Assembly (NCBI GenBank): GCA_023653785.1
Contig: JAMKCH010057072.1
Location: forward strand, 25,243 to 89,242
Source: Ophioderma brevispina
Lineage: Eukaryota > Echinodermata > Ophiuroidea > Amphilepidida > Ophiodermatidae
Length of the DNA: 64,000 bases
Direction of reading: 5' to 3'
The translations under genes and the position numbers were made by a program. Below, in pieces: positions 33,380-44,650 of the stretch. Positions within the stretch are counted from its first letter, which is position 1. Every line of letters begins with the position of its first letter. The notes beneath the pieces are model-generated. The model searched no databases. It was not told the DNA's origin and worked only from the letters and a program-made list of their open reading frames with translations.

Positions 33380-36300
33380 AATTGACGTTATGGTCCCTCG
33401 GCCATCAGTTGAAAGGAGGGCCCTTCAGGTAAATAAGTACCAACATAAGTGTCGTTCAATACACAGCCTGAATAATAATGGGTGTCATTCAGTATGTCAG
33501 TTTAAGAAGGGTAAGTTGAGATCGCGGTGCCGGGTGGACGTGTTTTTGTTTTGGCTTGCAATATTTTTATCAAAATTTTTAACTTTTTAGCGTCAATATT
33601 GACTTTTAATCGACTAGTTATCGTCTTTTTAACTTTTGAGTGTCTTCTGATTTAAAATTTTGGTGTTTTTGGTTGTTCGGGTACGCGGAAATATGGATTT
33701 TGTGCACAACTCAAGCAGCTTTCAGTCGCCAAGAAACTTGTGGGCAAGTCAAGCATTCTGAATTCTCCCGCGACCAAACCATTTGTGTTTGTCGGCCACT
33801 TTGATTTTGGTACGCAGGTAACTAATGTGCAGGTCGAGTTTTGCAATGCACTGGAACTTTGGGAATAAGAGACCATGTTAAAAAGGGAGGGGAAAAAAAG
33901 CAGGGGTGGGCATTAAAAGCACGCCGTCGGGGGTAAATAAATGTGGAATAACGAAAGCGTACTGTCCCATGACCGTATAATATATGAAAGGGGTGTGGGA
34001 GGTCAGAGGTATAGGAGAGAAATCGAAGGAGCAAGGGGAGAAAAAAGACCGAAACACTTGGTATGAGCCACCAATCCTGTGAATCATCTATGATACGAAT
34101 TGATAACGAGTGTCAACGACGCAATGCGGGACTGGAACCCTTTTTTCACACTTAAATAGTTCATGGAATTCCCGGTAAGGGTTTTTTAGGATTTGATAAC
34201 ATTGCGATGATGAGAGGCCGACGACTAGTTTCAGTTTATGCCGGGAATTATTCAATTTCATTCACACTCCAAACAATAATCATCGTGTTAACTGAAAATT
34301 ACTTGGTCATTTTGTTTTGGAATATACATAAAAAGTCCTATCTGGGATCATCCACTTGGATCTGAAGAACTGGGTTGTCTCAACCAAGCGGGATGTAACT
34401 CAGCCACTTGAAGAAAATATTCTTCTAGACAACTCTGTTTATGTCTATCTTCTTAGTGGGGATGTGTAGAAGTAAATCCCGGACTGATGGCAAATGACTC
34501 TGTGACATTCTTGGATTGTGGGAACCTTTTTCGTAAAAATGGCAAGACAATCATTTTGTAGTGACTGTGGGGCCCTGGCGGCATTTCAAATGTGCAGGGA
34601 TTACAGAAAGTTTCTACCTTAAAAAACTAAAAAGGGATGATGGTAAATTTTTATTGCACAAATTGTAGCTCCATGTGCTGAGTGTATGGAACCCTCCGTG
34701 AATGTCACCGTGGTATACAATGCGATGGAGTGTGATCATTGGTTTCACGCAGACTGTGTCAACGTATCTGAGAATTTGTACTTACACTTACGAATCCAAA
34801 TCGTCATTGGCACTGTCCATCTTGCCAAAGTAATGAGTAGTATTTCATCTGAAGATTTGATGTGTAGCGACCTTAACTCGGATGAAACCTTACCAGTAAT
34901 GAAAATCTTAAGATAATCTGAGATAAATGCACGTCAGAAAAACAAACTTAGAATTCCTTCTATTGAATTTTCAGAGTGTCATTCTAAGGTGCTGATATAG
35001 CCTCCCTGATTGAGCTTATCAACCCCGTATTTCTGTGGAGGAAACCTGCTAACAAAGATAGTCAGCAGTAGTGAGATATTCCCCGACTCTTACGTGGTCT
35101 TTAGAACAGATGCAAAGTAAATCATGCCGGTGTGTTTTTGCATGCCATTAATGAAGAATTGAAAAAAAAAGGTTAACACACCAATTCAGATCCATCTGAT
35201 TGGTGAACTAGTAAGGTCATAGATTCACTTAAGGGAGGCAGCCACTTATGTTGTTACTCTACTAACTCAAGAAGATAATGAATGTATCCGTATTGAGGAG
35301 CTTTCCGCCGCAGTTGGTAGAATGGGTGATAAAATTAATACCCATCATATTATAGTTAATGGGGACTTTAATCTTGCCATGTAAATGGTGTTGGTTCCGC
35401 TAAGTCAACGTTTTCAAAAAGCGGTTTACAGGCCAAAGCAGCTGACACTTTGATCAAATTTCCTGACGATCATGGCTTCACGCAGTTAGTTACTGAACCA
35501 ACCCGAATCCAAGGGGACACAAAAAGCATTTGATTTGATTTTTTCAAATATGTTCCGTCAATGCATAATCATCTGCTTTTGTTGGGACAGCTGAATCACC
35601 AGGTGTTTTGGTGGACATCAATGTTACCCCACAAGAAAAAGAAGGATAAAAAATAAGGTTTTTCTTCAGACAAAGCAAATGTTGATGTCATCGCAAACGC
35701 CTCAGTACTTTTTCCAATATTCAGCTGTAACGGCTGGTCAAGGGGTCGAGTTCAAGTGGCATTAATTTCACCAAAATATACTTCAAATCATGGATGACTT
35801 TGTGCCGCATAAACCCTCTCGATATAATCTTCCTTGGTTCAACCGCCCACTCACTTTTGCGTAAGACAGAGCTTTCACAGCAAAAGCTCTCGCCTAGAAG
35901 TCGACTGGGACAATTATCATAAATGTCGAAGTTTGTCCAACGCAAACTCCGTTCTACAAGATCTACCTATCTCAGATATACCCTGGGTGTCAGCAACAGG
36001 ATACCCCAAAAGTCTTCTGGATTCTTATTGAGAAACTTTGAGAAAGGCAAGATAGTGGAATTTGCCGATCTGCTTCACAATGGTGCGATGATTAGTGACA
36101 GTGGGAAAAAGGCTATATATTAAATCAACAGTTTGCCAGTGTATTCACCACTTAGGACCCTGGTGAGTTACCAGACCTTGGGATGATTCACCACAAATTT
36201 CACCACTTGTCATTTCAAATGACGGCATTTTGAAACAGCTGAAAGAACTTGATACTTCCAAAGCTTCATGGGCCCCTGATGAGATACCGCCATGGTTTTT

Positions 36301-37620
36301 GAAATTGGCTGCAGTGGATATCTCTCCATATCTCACAGATTCTTCCAGACATCAATTGACAGGGAGAGTACCAGAAAGGTTGGAAGAAGGCAAACATCAT
36401 CCCTGTTTTTAAGAAAGGCAGTAGATCCGAAGCATCTAACTACAGACCCGTTTCTCTATACTGTGTCATTGTAAGATCTGGAACATATCGCGCACGTCAA
36501 TCATTCTCATGAGAATCCTCCAAGTATCCGAATGACAAATCATCATGGGCTTTCAGACCACGCAATCAACTGAAACCCAATAACCGTACCGTTGATAGAT
36601 TGCAAAACAGCTTATGAGGGCAAGCTGGTATACATGGTCCATTTTTATATTTGCAAAAGCCTTTGACAAAGTGCCACACAAATGTCTTGTGCATAACTCC
36701 GCCATTAAGGGATGTCAGGTCAGATTGCTAATTGGATACAATACTTCCTCACTGGGCGAACCAGCATGTTTTGTTGAGGGGAAGTAATCGAAGGAAGCCG
36801 GTGTTGTCTGAGTGCCTCAGGGAACTTGTCCAATTGGCCCAATTAGTTTTCTCTTTTATATTAACGACCTGGCTTCAGATATCTCTTCTAGTGGTTCCAT
36901 CTGTTTTTGCAGGGAGGACTGTTTATCCTACAGCCCAGTAACCCCAGGAGAGCCCATCTTTCTACACTTGGCAGGTGAGCTTTTTAAAGTTGGAGAATGG
37001 CAAGCTAAGTGGTTGCTGTCTTGCAACCCAGAAATGCGTCACCATGACAATTGGAATGAGAAACCAACATAAGCAACACCTACAGGTTCCGTGGACAGGA
37101 AATGGACACAGTGGAATCGCATCCGTATTTGGGAGTTTGCTTCAATAATACTCTGACATGGGGAGCAACCATATTTCTGAAGTGTGCTCTAAAGCCCACT
37201 GTCCTTGGACTGATTCGCCTTAACCTGGTGGTCATGTGATTAGCATGTCAAGTCAACAGCATATACAACACGTTAGACCTTTGTTGGAATATGCATCCAC
37301 GGCATGGATTTTCCAAACCAGTAAATAATAATAGGCTTAATAGGATTCAACGACAAGCAGCAAGGTTCTGCAGAGGGAATATAGGTCGCGAAGAAGGCAC
37401 GGTCACCAGAATCTTGCAAGAATTGGAGTGGGTCCACTAAAACCGCAGGCGGAGGCAAGAAAGTCACATGCTATATAAATAGACATGGACTTGTGGATAT
37501 TCCGTTGGGTAGTCATCTTACCTATCAAGTCAACAAGTTTAACCAGAGGTCATGGTTTATAATTTTCGGCAGATTATACAGAACTAATAGTATATGGGGA
37601 ACATTTTCCCCTTCAAAATC
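33380..37620 (+). pseudogene. Decayed Jockey-superfamily LINE with PHD-like finger, endonuclease and RT
   Basis: Plus-strand domains in order: a Cys/His-rich PHD-type finger near 34664-34760 (CxxC, then MECDHWFHADC); an endonuclease motif IIVNGDFNLA at 35348-35378; RT blocks ELDTSKASWAPDEIP (36244-36289), a KKANIIPVFKKGS-NYRPVSL run (36384-36455), FAKAFDKVPHK (36649-36681), VPQGTCPIGPISFLFYINDL (from 36812), and RPLLEYAS-AW near 37285. Frameshifts and stops are frequent, so it is dead or badly sequenced. PHD fingers in ORF1 are known from some CR1-like elements, which fits. The 5' boundary is a guess; 33380-34400 has weakly readable frames but no certain motif. Confidence 0.85.
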
Positions 37621-38275
37621 CCCATTTGGAATAATTACCAAGTAATATCATTGAATGCCTTGACATTGATTCCCTTACAGTGGCTTTAAATAGCTACACA
37701 TTCCATGAACAATTAATTTTTTTCCATGTCCACCCGTGTATCTCAACATATACATGTTTTTGTTCTGGCGCTATCGAAGTGGTGATGTTGCTTCGAATGG
37801 AGCTTTACCGACGATGAAGGGACGTAACGTAAGACCTGTATGTGTGAAATCTGGGTGGGAAGTGGGTTTTCTAAACTTTTATTTGGTTTTGAACCTTTAG
37901 TTTGTGTGCATGTACTGTGTCAACAAACAAGAATAAAGTACCAATTGATGCAATGTGTGGTTAGAAAAAAAAATATTATGGGACTTTATATTTTTTGGAA
38001 AATAAAGATGCAAAGTAAGTGTAAACTTGATACAAGAGTAAAAAACCGAGGCATTTTTTTTCAGTGGACATGTTCCCCCAAAAATTTTGGTGCATCCGTT
38101 GTTTGAAAATGCAACCACTGGCGTGTTGGTTTTAAAAAACCTGGTTTTACGGTGCAATCGATACACCGCAACACGCTAATTCACACAACAGTTGTGTAAA
38201 TCCTTTGCCTTGTGAGTCCCAATTATAAATATTTCATGTCCTTAACAGTTCCTTTCTTCTGTCTTGTCACACCAG
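37621..38275. other. Upstream of the first RPS21 exon found; no exon recognised
   Basis: Contains open frames at 37840-38106 (plus) and 37897-38166 (minus) over the same bases, without similarity. A short hairpin-forming segment lies at 38119-38177 (gcgtgttgg paired with a gcaacacgc block). Presumably RPS21 intron. Confidence 0.4.
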
Positions 38276-38339
38276 CTCTGCCACAAATCAAATCATCCTT
38301 GCTAAGGATCATGCCTCCATCCAGATCAACATAGGGGAG
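38276..38339 (+). CDS. RPS21: RPS21 (ribosomal protein eS21) exon, residues ~17-38
   Basis: 64 nt between acceptor accag (38271-38275) and donor gtaagt (38340). It reads the last base of a Cys codon, then [21 protein letters not shown]. The eS21 family reads S-A-S/[14 protein letters not shown] at this place, and the human exon has the same 21-codon length. Differences of note are Q for the nearly invariant R and L for G. The exon for the N-terminal MQNDAGEFVDLYVPRK-type segment should end in TG upstream and was not found. eS21 is a small (about 83 residues) component of the 40S ribosomal subunit involved in late small-subunit rRNA processing. Confidence 0.93.
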
Positions 38340-38694
38340 GTAAGTTGGTTCTAAGTTGGTATATTGCGGTGATTTCAGTTAAATTGTACTTGAATACAGT
38401 AGGAGATCAGATTCGCGCTATGTTGCCATTCTTGTGTGTTGTTTCATTGCATTTGACATAGAAAGAACAGGTTATTACTCAAAACTATAGTTACTGTCAA
38501 TTTCAAGGAGGTTGCAGAGCAATACTCCAAATCAGGAGACCTTTGTGATAAAAAGTCTGTAAAATGTGTACACAATCAATTTGCTGTATCTGTAATGGGC
38601 TCTGATCTAAAGATGAGCTTATCACTCAGTGTATACATGTATTAAATGAGCAATTTCTGATGCGGAATAGTTCAATTCAGAAGCAATCTCTCAT

Positions 38695-39030
38695 GGTTTG
38701 ACTTTGAATACAGAGTTTTTGAAAGCAGAAATTTCATCTTGAGAGAAGTGACACAATTCTAGACAAGGTGCTTTCCGATATTGTCTTGATATAAAGAGCT
38801 GGAAACTAGTCCGAGATGGCATCTTTGCAAAACGATGAATGTTTGCTCACTGAATAATATCTAACTTGATATTTGACTTTGAATACAAAGATAAATTATT
38901 GGAAGCAGGAATTTCATCATAAGGGAACCAGCTTCCTCACCTCAGGACAAGATGCTTTTCAGAAGCAAGACTAAGATGGCAACTTTACAAAGTAAACCTT
39001 GCTCGCTGAAAAAGATTGTCATATGCCTAG
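38695..39030. repeat. Tandem duplication inside RPS21 intron, unit about 170 bp
   Basis: The segment starting tttgactttgaatacagag (38698) recurs from 38872 (tttgactttgaatacaaag). Shared words are gaaagcag-aatttcatc, gacaag-tgctttcc/tttc, aagatggca-cttt and gctcactga/gctcgctga. I looked for a C/D-box snoRNA in either unit and found no convincing C-box/D-box pair. Confidence 0.75.
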
Positions 39031-39057
39031 ATTTTGTTCTCTCATTTACACTCACAG

Positions 39058-39129
39058 GTTGATGCCAACACAGGCCTGTACACTGGCAGCTTCAAGACCT
39101 ATGCCATCTGTGGCCAGATAAGGAGAATG
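39058..39129 (+). CDS. RPS21: RPS21 exon, residues ~39-62
   Basis: 72 nt between acceptor cacag and donor gtaatg. In-frame translation is [20 protein letters not shown] followed by IRRM, 24 codons, the same length as the human exon (VD...[20 protein letters not shown]). The reading frame is intact and phase 0 at both ends. Q replaces A before IRRM, a conservative-looking departure from most animals. Confidence 0.95.
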
Positions 39130-39539
39130 GTAATGTGCTTCTAGTTTCACTCTATCAAATTATACTTAATCACAATCAACCAAAAAGGTAGAGATGGTAT
39201 AATTGCCATACTCCCAGAGCAGTGCATTAAATTCAAATGTGTGATTTTATAGCAATTACTGAATAAAAATTTGTTTGAATTCTAGTTGGGATCCTTTTGT
39301 ATTTAGTTGTATACAAATATAACATGGTTTGAAGGGAATTAGTGCAAACTACAGGTCCCAAGGTGTTGGATGATCAAGACTTACTCCCGAGGTAAAGATG
39401 AGGGAGGTACATATATATCTCAATTGTCCAACACTGAAATAAGCCACGTTGTATTTGTTTTACTACACCTCAAAATCACTATTATTCAGGAATAAAAAAA
39501 AACTTTGGAAAGCATGAAATCCCACTGCTTCACTTGGTC

Positions 39540-39850
39540 TTGGTAGAATACAATCCAATACCCCTAGTGGGGAAAAACGCATCGGTGACGTGTGTGCGTT
39601 CACGTGTGAAGCGAAGCTATTTATACTGTATCCAGATATTTATTTTCTCTCAATTGCGCGTCTAAATCCCGACCGTACGCAAGCCAATTCACGCCTCAGC
39701 ATAGCAACAAGTTGAACAACACGGTTTTTAAATCAACCCATAAAAACGGGCCGCGTGTAACGATCCAAACAGGCACATATGTGAGTGCGTACACTGCAGC
39801 ACACGCGTTAGCAATGGCAAAACCCCACGAAAAGAGAAAATAAACTCCTG
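39540..39850. other. CpG-richer patch in RPS21 intron
   Basis: Locally elevated CpG (gacgtgtgtgcgttcacg, cgggccgcgtgtaacg, acacgcgttagc) relative to the surrounding AT-rich intron. No coding block recognised. It may be part of an unrecognised repeat. Confidence 0.4.
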
Positions 39851-40644
39851 GACAGTATAGTCCAGATGATCTTCAAGTTGCTTTTTGAATGTCTTTGGCT
39901 CTTTGATTTGTACTTAAGTGAGTCTGGTAATGAGTTCCATTCTGTTACTGTTCTGGGTAGGAATGAATATTTACAGGTATTGCTGAGATGTTGATAAAAG
40001 ATTTACTGTGTGATTTTCTGGTTGGGCAAGTTACCGGTTGCAGCAGGTCTTCACTCTGCACCATGTGGTAGTACCATGAGGTAGTTCTTCCTATTTGCTC
40101 CACTGCGCCTGTGTGTTTATGCGCTCACAGGAAAAAAGTCACTCTTTTTTGTGTGTTCCACTAATAGGCCAATAAGAGGATTGCACTGGTTCATAAATAT
40201 TCCTTTATGGTGTAGTAATATTGTTTAGCTGATCATATTATGACAGAAAACCACCATTTAAACCCTTACCCACCCCACCAATTTCTGAATGTTTACCTCT
40301 CAGGCAGCTTATAAGACTGCTAAATAACGAAGTGGTACAAAACAGCATGTGTCACTCAGTAATTTATCTGCTATAGCTATTTACATCTCCCTGGGCCTAA
40401 TTTACTGATAGCACAGATTGGCACAGTGTGTTCTGTGGGTTTTCTTAGCAGCACATAGCCAAAATTTAAGAATTATACTGTTTATGACTTGCAGTAAAAT
40501 TTCCACACCACATCCAGAAATTTTCATTACACATTTGGGTACAGTGGTTTTCTTGGTAGTGTCCTAAGTTTGTGGTGACTTTTTCCCATCACAAACCACG
40601 ACGGCAGACAACTCTTGTTTGGTGAACGCTGTGTTCTTTTAATC

Positions 40645-40675
<31 letters not shown>
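40645..40675. repeat. Poly(C) tract, about 31 bp
   Basis: Long uninterrupted C run in the 1753-bp RPS21 intron. Confidence 0.95.
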
Positions 40676-40882
40676 TTATTACAGAGTGGCATGAATATTG
40701 GTTCCAGATTAACAGTGAGTGTGTGCTTAATTGTGCTGCTCTGACCAGCTTGAGTTAATTGAGTAAAAAGCTATAGTTAATTCCAATACCCTTCGATGAG
40801 AAAAAGATACTATCACAAATATTCAACTTTGCATTGGAGTGGACTTCCCGGGACTAATATTGAATTTTATATTACCTTTCAG

Positions 40883-40937
40883 GGTGAATCTGATGACAGC
40901 ATAAACAGGCTCTCTAAGAAGGATGGATTCTAGCAAA
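40883..40937 (+). CDS. RPS21: RPS21 exon, residues ~63-81, with a one-base deletion
   Basis: Acceptor tttcag, then GESDDSINRLSKKDG in frame, as expected for eS21. The next bases as given run into a stop (ttc tag) at 40931-40933. If one base is missing within the GG-ATT at 40925-40929, the exon continues isoleucine, leucine, alanine and two bases of lysine before donor gtaagc at 40938. That matches the family ending (DGI-x-AK) and gives the 56-nt exon length expected instead of the 55 seen. The downstream exon supplies the split lysine and NF-stop, confirming that the uninterrupted frame is the intended one. Confidence 0.92.
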
Positions 40938-42192
40938 GTAAGCATATATTATAAAAACGGTTTCAAAAAGATCGGCAGGTGAGATACATTTGCACTGGAC
41001 TAGCAAGATAGTACAGAAGGATCTTTAAATGTCCATTGTCCAGTCTATCTGTTCAGACAAAACATTTTTAAATGTTTATATTTGTCAGTCATTACAAGAA
41101 AAATAACTGTTGGTCAAATTATTGACCTCACTGCATAAAATGAAAAGTAGCTTGAGAAACTGTTCAACCTGTTCGAAGTCACAGCTTCTGAAAAGTATAA
41201 CAAAGTAACTTGTGTGCTTAGTGAAATTTATATTCAAACATAAAGCAATAATTTGTAATGCTACACTTGGTATGTTCAACATGCCTGTCATTCCTAATTT
41301 AGAAGTTAAGGGTAATATTATTAGCTTCAAGTGCATTGACAAAATGGCAATGCATGTGCACTCCGTTTGACGAGAGTAAGTGCACAAGCGCATAGGGGCA
41401 CGTGCCATTATAGTCTGGTCAATCTGATTCAAGTGCATTAATTTTTACCATTTATTGTAGCACACATTGAAAAAAAAAGTGAATCTTGTTATCCAATGCA
41501 GTAAATGTTTGTTATGAAAAAATGCACCCACCCACCCATAAAATCAATCCAACATCGCATTAACATTCTAAGCAAAATGCATGCTCATTAAAGGTGCAAT
41601 GAGAGATTTTGAGGCATCCATATAATGTGTATAAGCAGTGTTTATATAGATTAGACACTTAAAAGATTTCTTACCTTGTATTTGACTTAAAAGTGAAAAC
41701 AAAAGGTGATTTTTATTTGCTTTTCATTTCGGTATAATACACCTCTGAATTTTTTATATTTTCTATATAGGAAATTAGATATTCAAAATTTTGTACCAAA
41801 GAAATATTTTCAGCTTAACCTTTCAGATGGGAATATTATTGATGAAATGCTTTGCATAATGCACAAATCAGGGCTTTCAATGTTTTTTTTTTGGGATACC
41901 TGATATGTGAAGTCTCTTGTTGCACCTTTTTTTAACATGCATTGCTGTGCAATGACAATATCAAGGCATGATTTTTGTGCAATATTTCTTTTCTTCATAA
42001 ATATGGTTCTGAATGACCATTTTGATTGTTATTCTAATTTGCCAAGTGAAGAGACCCTCCTAAGGCCTTGAAGGTATCTACAGAAGAAAAATAAGTAATC
42101 AACTCTTTTTTTAAAGAAAACCATGTTTGCGAATTTGTTGCTTTGTATGAATAGGAATGTTAACCATTTCTTTATATTTCATTATTTTGCAG
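40938..42192. other. Last RPS21 intron, nothing else recognised
   Basis: 1255-bp intron from donor gtaagc to acceptor ttgcag. The 117-codon minus-strand frame at 41085-41438 shows no recognisable similarity. Confidence 0.6.
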
Positions 42193-42202
42193 GAATTTCT
42201 GA
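42193..42202 (+). CDS. RPS21: RPS21 terminal coding exon (K-N-F-stop)
   Basis: After acceptor ttgcag the exon reads g aat ttc tga. The first g completes the Lys codon begun at the end of the previous exon; Asn-Phe-stop is the classic C-terminus of animal eS21. The coding part is only 10 nt, as in vertebrates, where the last exon carries just NF and the 3' UTR. Confidence 0.92.
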
Positions 42203-42367
42203 GCCGAGCCTCATGCTTGTTTTACAAAAATGGGGCAAAAGAGAGAAAAGGAAAACTGAAGACCAGTAGTGATCAACAAACTTTCTGAACCCTGCCACAC
42301 TTGATGTGTCAATTTTATTACAAGATAATATTACAAATAAAATTTGTAAAATGATGTTGTGAATAAA
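42203..42367 (+). other. RPS21: RPS21 3' UTR and polyadenylation signals
   Basis: Short AT-rich 3' UTR with AATAAA at 42336-42341 and again at 42362-42367, so the transcript probably ends shortly after one of these. A short UTR is typical of ribosomal protein genes. The exact cleavage site cannot be seen. Confidence 0.7.
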
Positions 42368-43580
42368 CCAACCAAGACTCTTTGTTGCCTCATAACTATT
42401 GCCAGATTCATCCTTCTTTGTGTGTTGGGTGTTACTTGTAAGAGTTTGTGGCCCACATCTGCTCATGATATTGTTTGGTGACTTATTTTCAAATTTTAGC
42501 AAAAATCTCAATTTTTTCATAATTAACTCCCAAAGTTAAAGGTGTTGTTCCAGATTTTTGTCTATCGTGTCTCTACTTGACTGACACGCTTGGCACCTGA
42601 CAGCACAACGGCCCCCAATCAAGCCTACTGTGGGAAACAAACTTGCGGTTTGATGGTAGAACCAATAATGCTCATTACAAAGCCCTATTCATTACTTTGC
42701 TAATATTGATGGTTAACCACTAAAACGGGGTTTTTTTTTCGTTCAAATCTTGGATGAAATGGATTTGAGGGCTCACAGTTTCAGGACGACATGAGAAAAA
42801 TACGGCCTTCATACTGGATACTCAAAATCTATATACTACTTTACTTCCGGGTAATCAGTGGGGTCGCCAAAGACAATCGGAACACTCACCTTTAAAATTT
42901 CTCTCCAGCACGTACAACACACTAATTGATAAAAATTTCGAGGGGGGGGACACTTTTGGGAGGAAGAATGGTGTGTGACAGAATCTATCCACATAAGACA
43001 AGGATTTATGTGAATATGAGGTTTTGGCAAAATAGGTATCCATAAACCCGTGAAATAATAAAATTTACAAATTAACCAATGTGTGCCTAAGAATGTGTTT
43101 CCAGCAACAGCCACTTTGTTTACTGTTGATAATGAGAGTAACTCAATTGTCAAATTTGCCTCTTTTTTGGCTGAGTGATTGGATGTGGACAACATCTATC
43201 CAGACCCTCAATAGCAGCAAACTCCTGTAGGGTCAATCAAACTGTTTCTGATTCAGGGTCCCACTTTTGTTAGCTTGAAAAAAGTATCCATTTTGTTATC
43301 GTGGTCTTTGTGTGATGTTTAGGGGGTGTGTAATTTTTAGTGGTCGTGTTCTTGTTAAAGCAAACATATAAACAAAATGGATGCAAAAACTTTTTGGTGC
43401 CTATCTGGACTCAGTTGCAATGCTCTTGGACAGTTGCAAGATGATATTTAAATGTTCAAGGGGTAGTCATGTGTGGTAGGTTGATTGATTAGGGCAGATT
43501 TTTTGGAGGTCGTCAGTTATAAGCCCCCCCACCCTTTGACTCGGTTGACTCCAGTAAGTCGGTGTTTGGGTAGGAAGTAA
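42368..43580. other. No gene recognised downstream of RPS21
   Basis: A 119-codon frame on the minus strand (42836-43195) overlaps another frame read in a different register; neither is recognisable. The way two registers stay open suggests an unrecognised repeat with indels, but I cannot define its ends. Confidence 0.35.
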
Positions 43581-44650
43581 CAGGCTGTCCCAAAAAAATG
43601 TAACCACTCGGATTATGCGACGGGATTTGTTAACAAGAAAAGTACGAATGGGTCCTTGTTTGTTATTTATTGAAGACCATAAAAAACAAGACTTGCAAAT
43701 TAATCAGAAATTTACTGTGTTTATAATTTAAAACAAAAGATATGGCTTCAAAAATTGAGAGGGCAAAATCATCTTGGTCCGATTTCTTGCTTAAACACTT
43801 GGAATGCATGATGTGCAACATGAATACACTTGGCTTCATGTAGAACATCTTCTTTCCATCTTAAAAAGAAAACAAATAGATTTTGTAGTGTTTTTATATT
43901 AAAGAAAGACTTTGATATTCCTGCCACCGTGTTTTACCAACGGGGTTAATCGTTGGATCTACACAACTGCTCGTCTAACAAGAGAAATGTTGGCTTGAGT
44001 CTTGCCATTCTTGGTCCGTGGATCTGTAGACACTGCCACTGGTGTCTTTATTTTCCAATTCTGCCTGTTCATTAGGCATGTAGGTTTATATCGGAAGTTC
44101 TCTTTCTTTTTGTTTTTGGTTACTTAGTAGGTTTTTGGTGTTATTTGACTATGGAATCATAGATTTTCTTGCGGGACTCCAATAAGGAAAGGTATGATTA
44201 ACATTCTGTGTAATTTTGAGCGATTGATAGCCTAACTCTGCTAATGAAGTGAAATGACTGATTAATATTTGAAACATATCAAGCCAAAGTATACTGATCC
44301 TAAAGCAATGCTCACCACTTATGACGATAATGAAGTTCAAAAAGGGATTGTCAATATCTTAATAGGCTAATTGCCGATCAATAACACAATCAATATCCCA
44401 ATTTTGGTATGTAGCAAAATCCGTTCACCAATCTTACATGTAACCATTGCAAATCGGACCAATCCGAATTTGTACTCTCCTTTTTGACCCAAGCTATCTT
44501 TTGTTTTACTGACAGAATCCCATTGAAATGAAATAAACAGCAATAAGAGCTTAATTAGTTAGCTTTAGGCGCTACCAAACAAAGTCCCATGTGTACTTTA
44601 GTTTTTACAATGGCCGTGTCTCGAGTGTTAACATTTTTTTGGGAAGCCTG
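43581..44650. mobile_element. Mariner/Tc1-like element, 1.07 kb, no intact transposase
   Basis: Left end caggctgtcccaaaaaaatg, then taaccactcg; reverse complement of right end caggcttcccaaaaaaatgt, then taacactcg. These form terminal inverted repeats of about 30 bp of the CAGGCTGTCCC-type seen in mariner-like elements. TA flanks both ends (directly at the right, one base off at the left), in keeping with TA insertion. Length fits a mariner, but no DD(D/E) transposase frame can be read; the longest interior frames are about 60 codons. It is a decayed or non-autonomous copy. Confidence 0.78.

Noticed and set aside
38340..39057. C/D-box snoRNA in the RPS21 intron
   Set aside because: CTGA words are present but no properly placed RUGAUGA box or terminal stem was seen.
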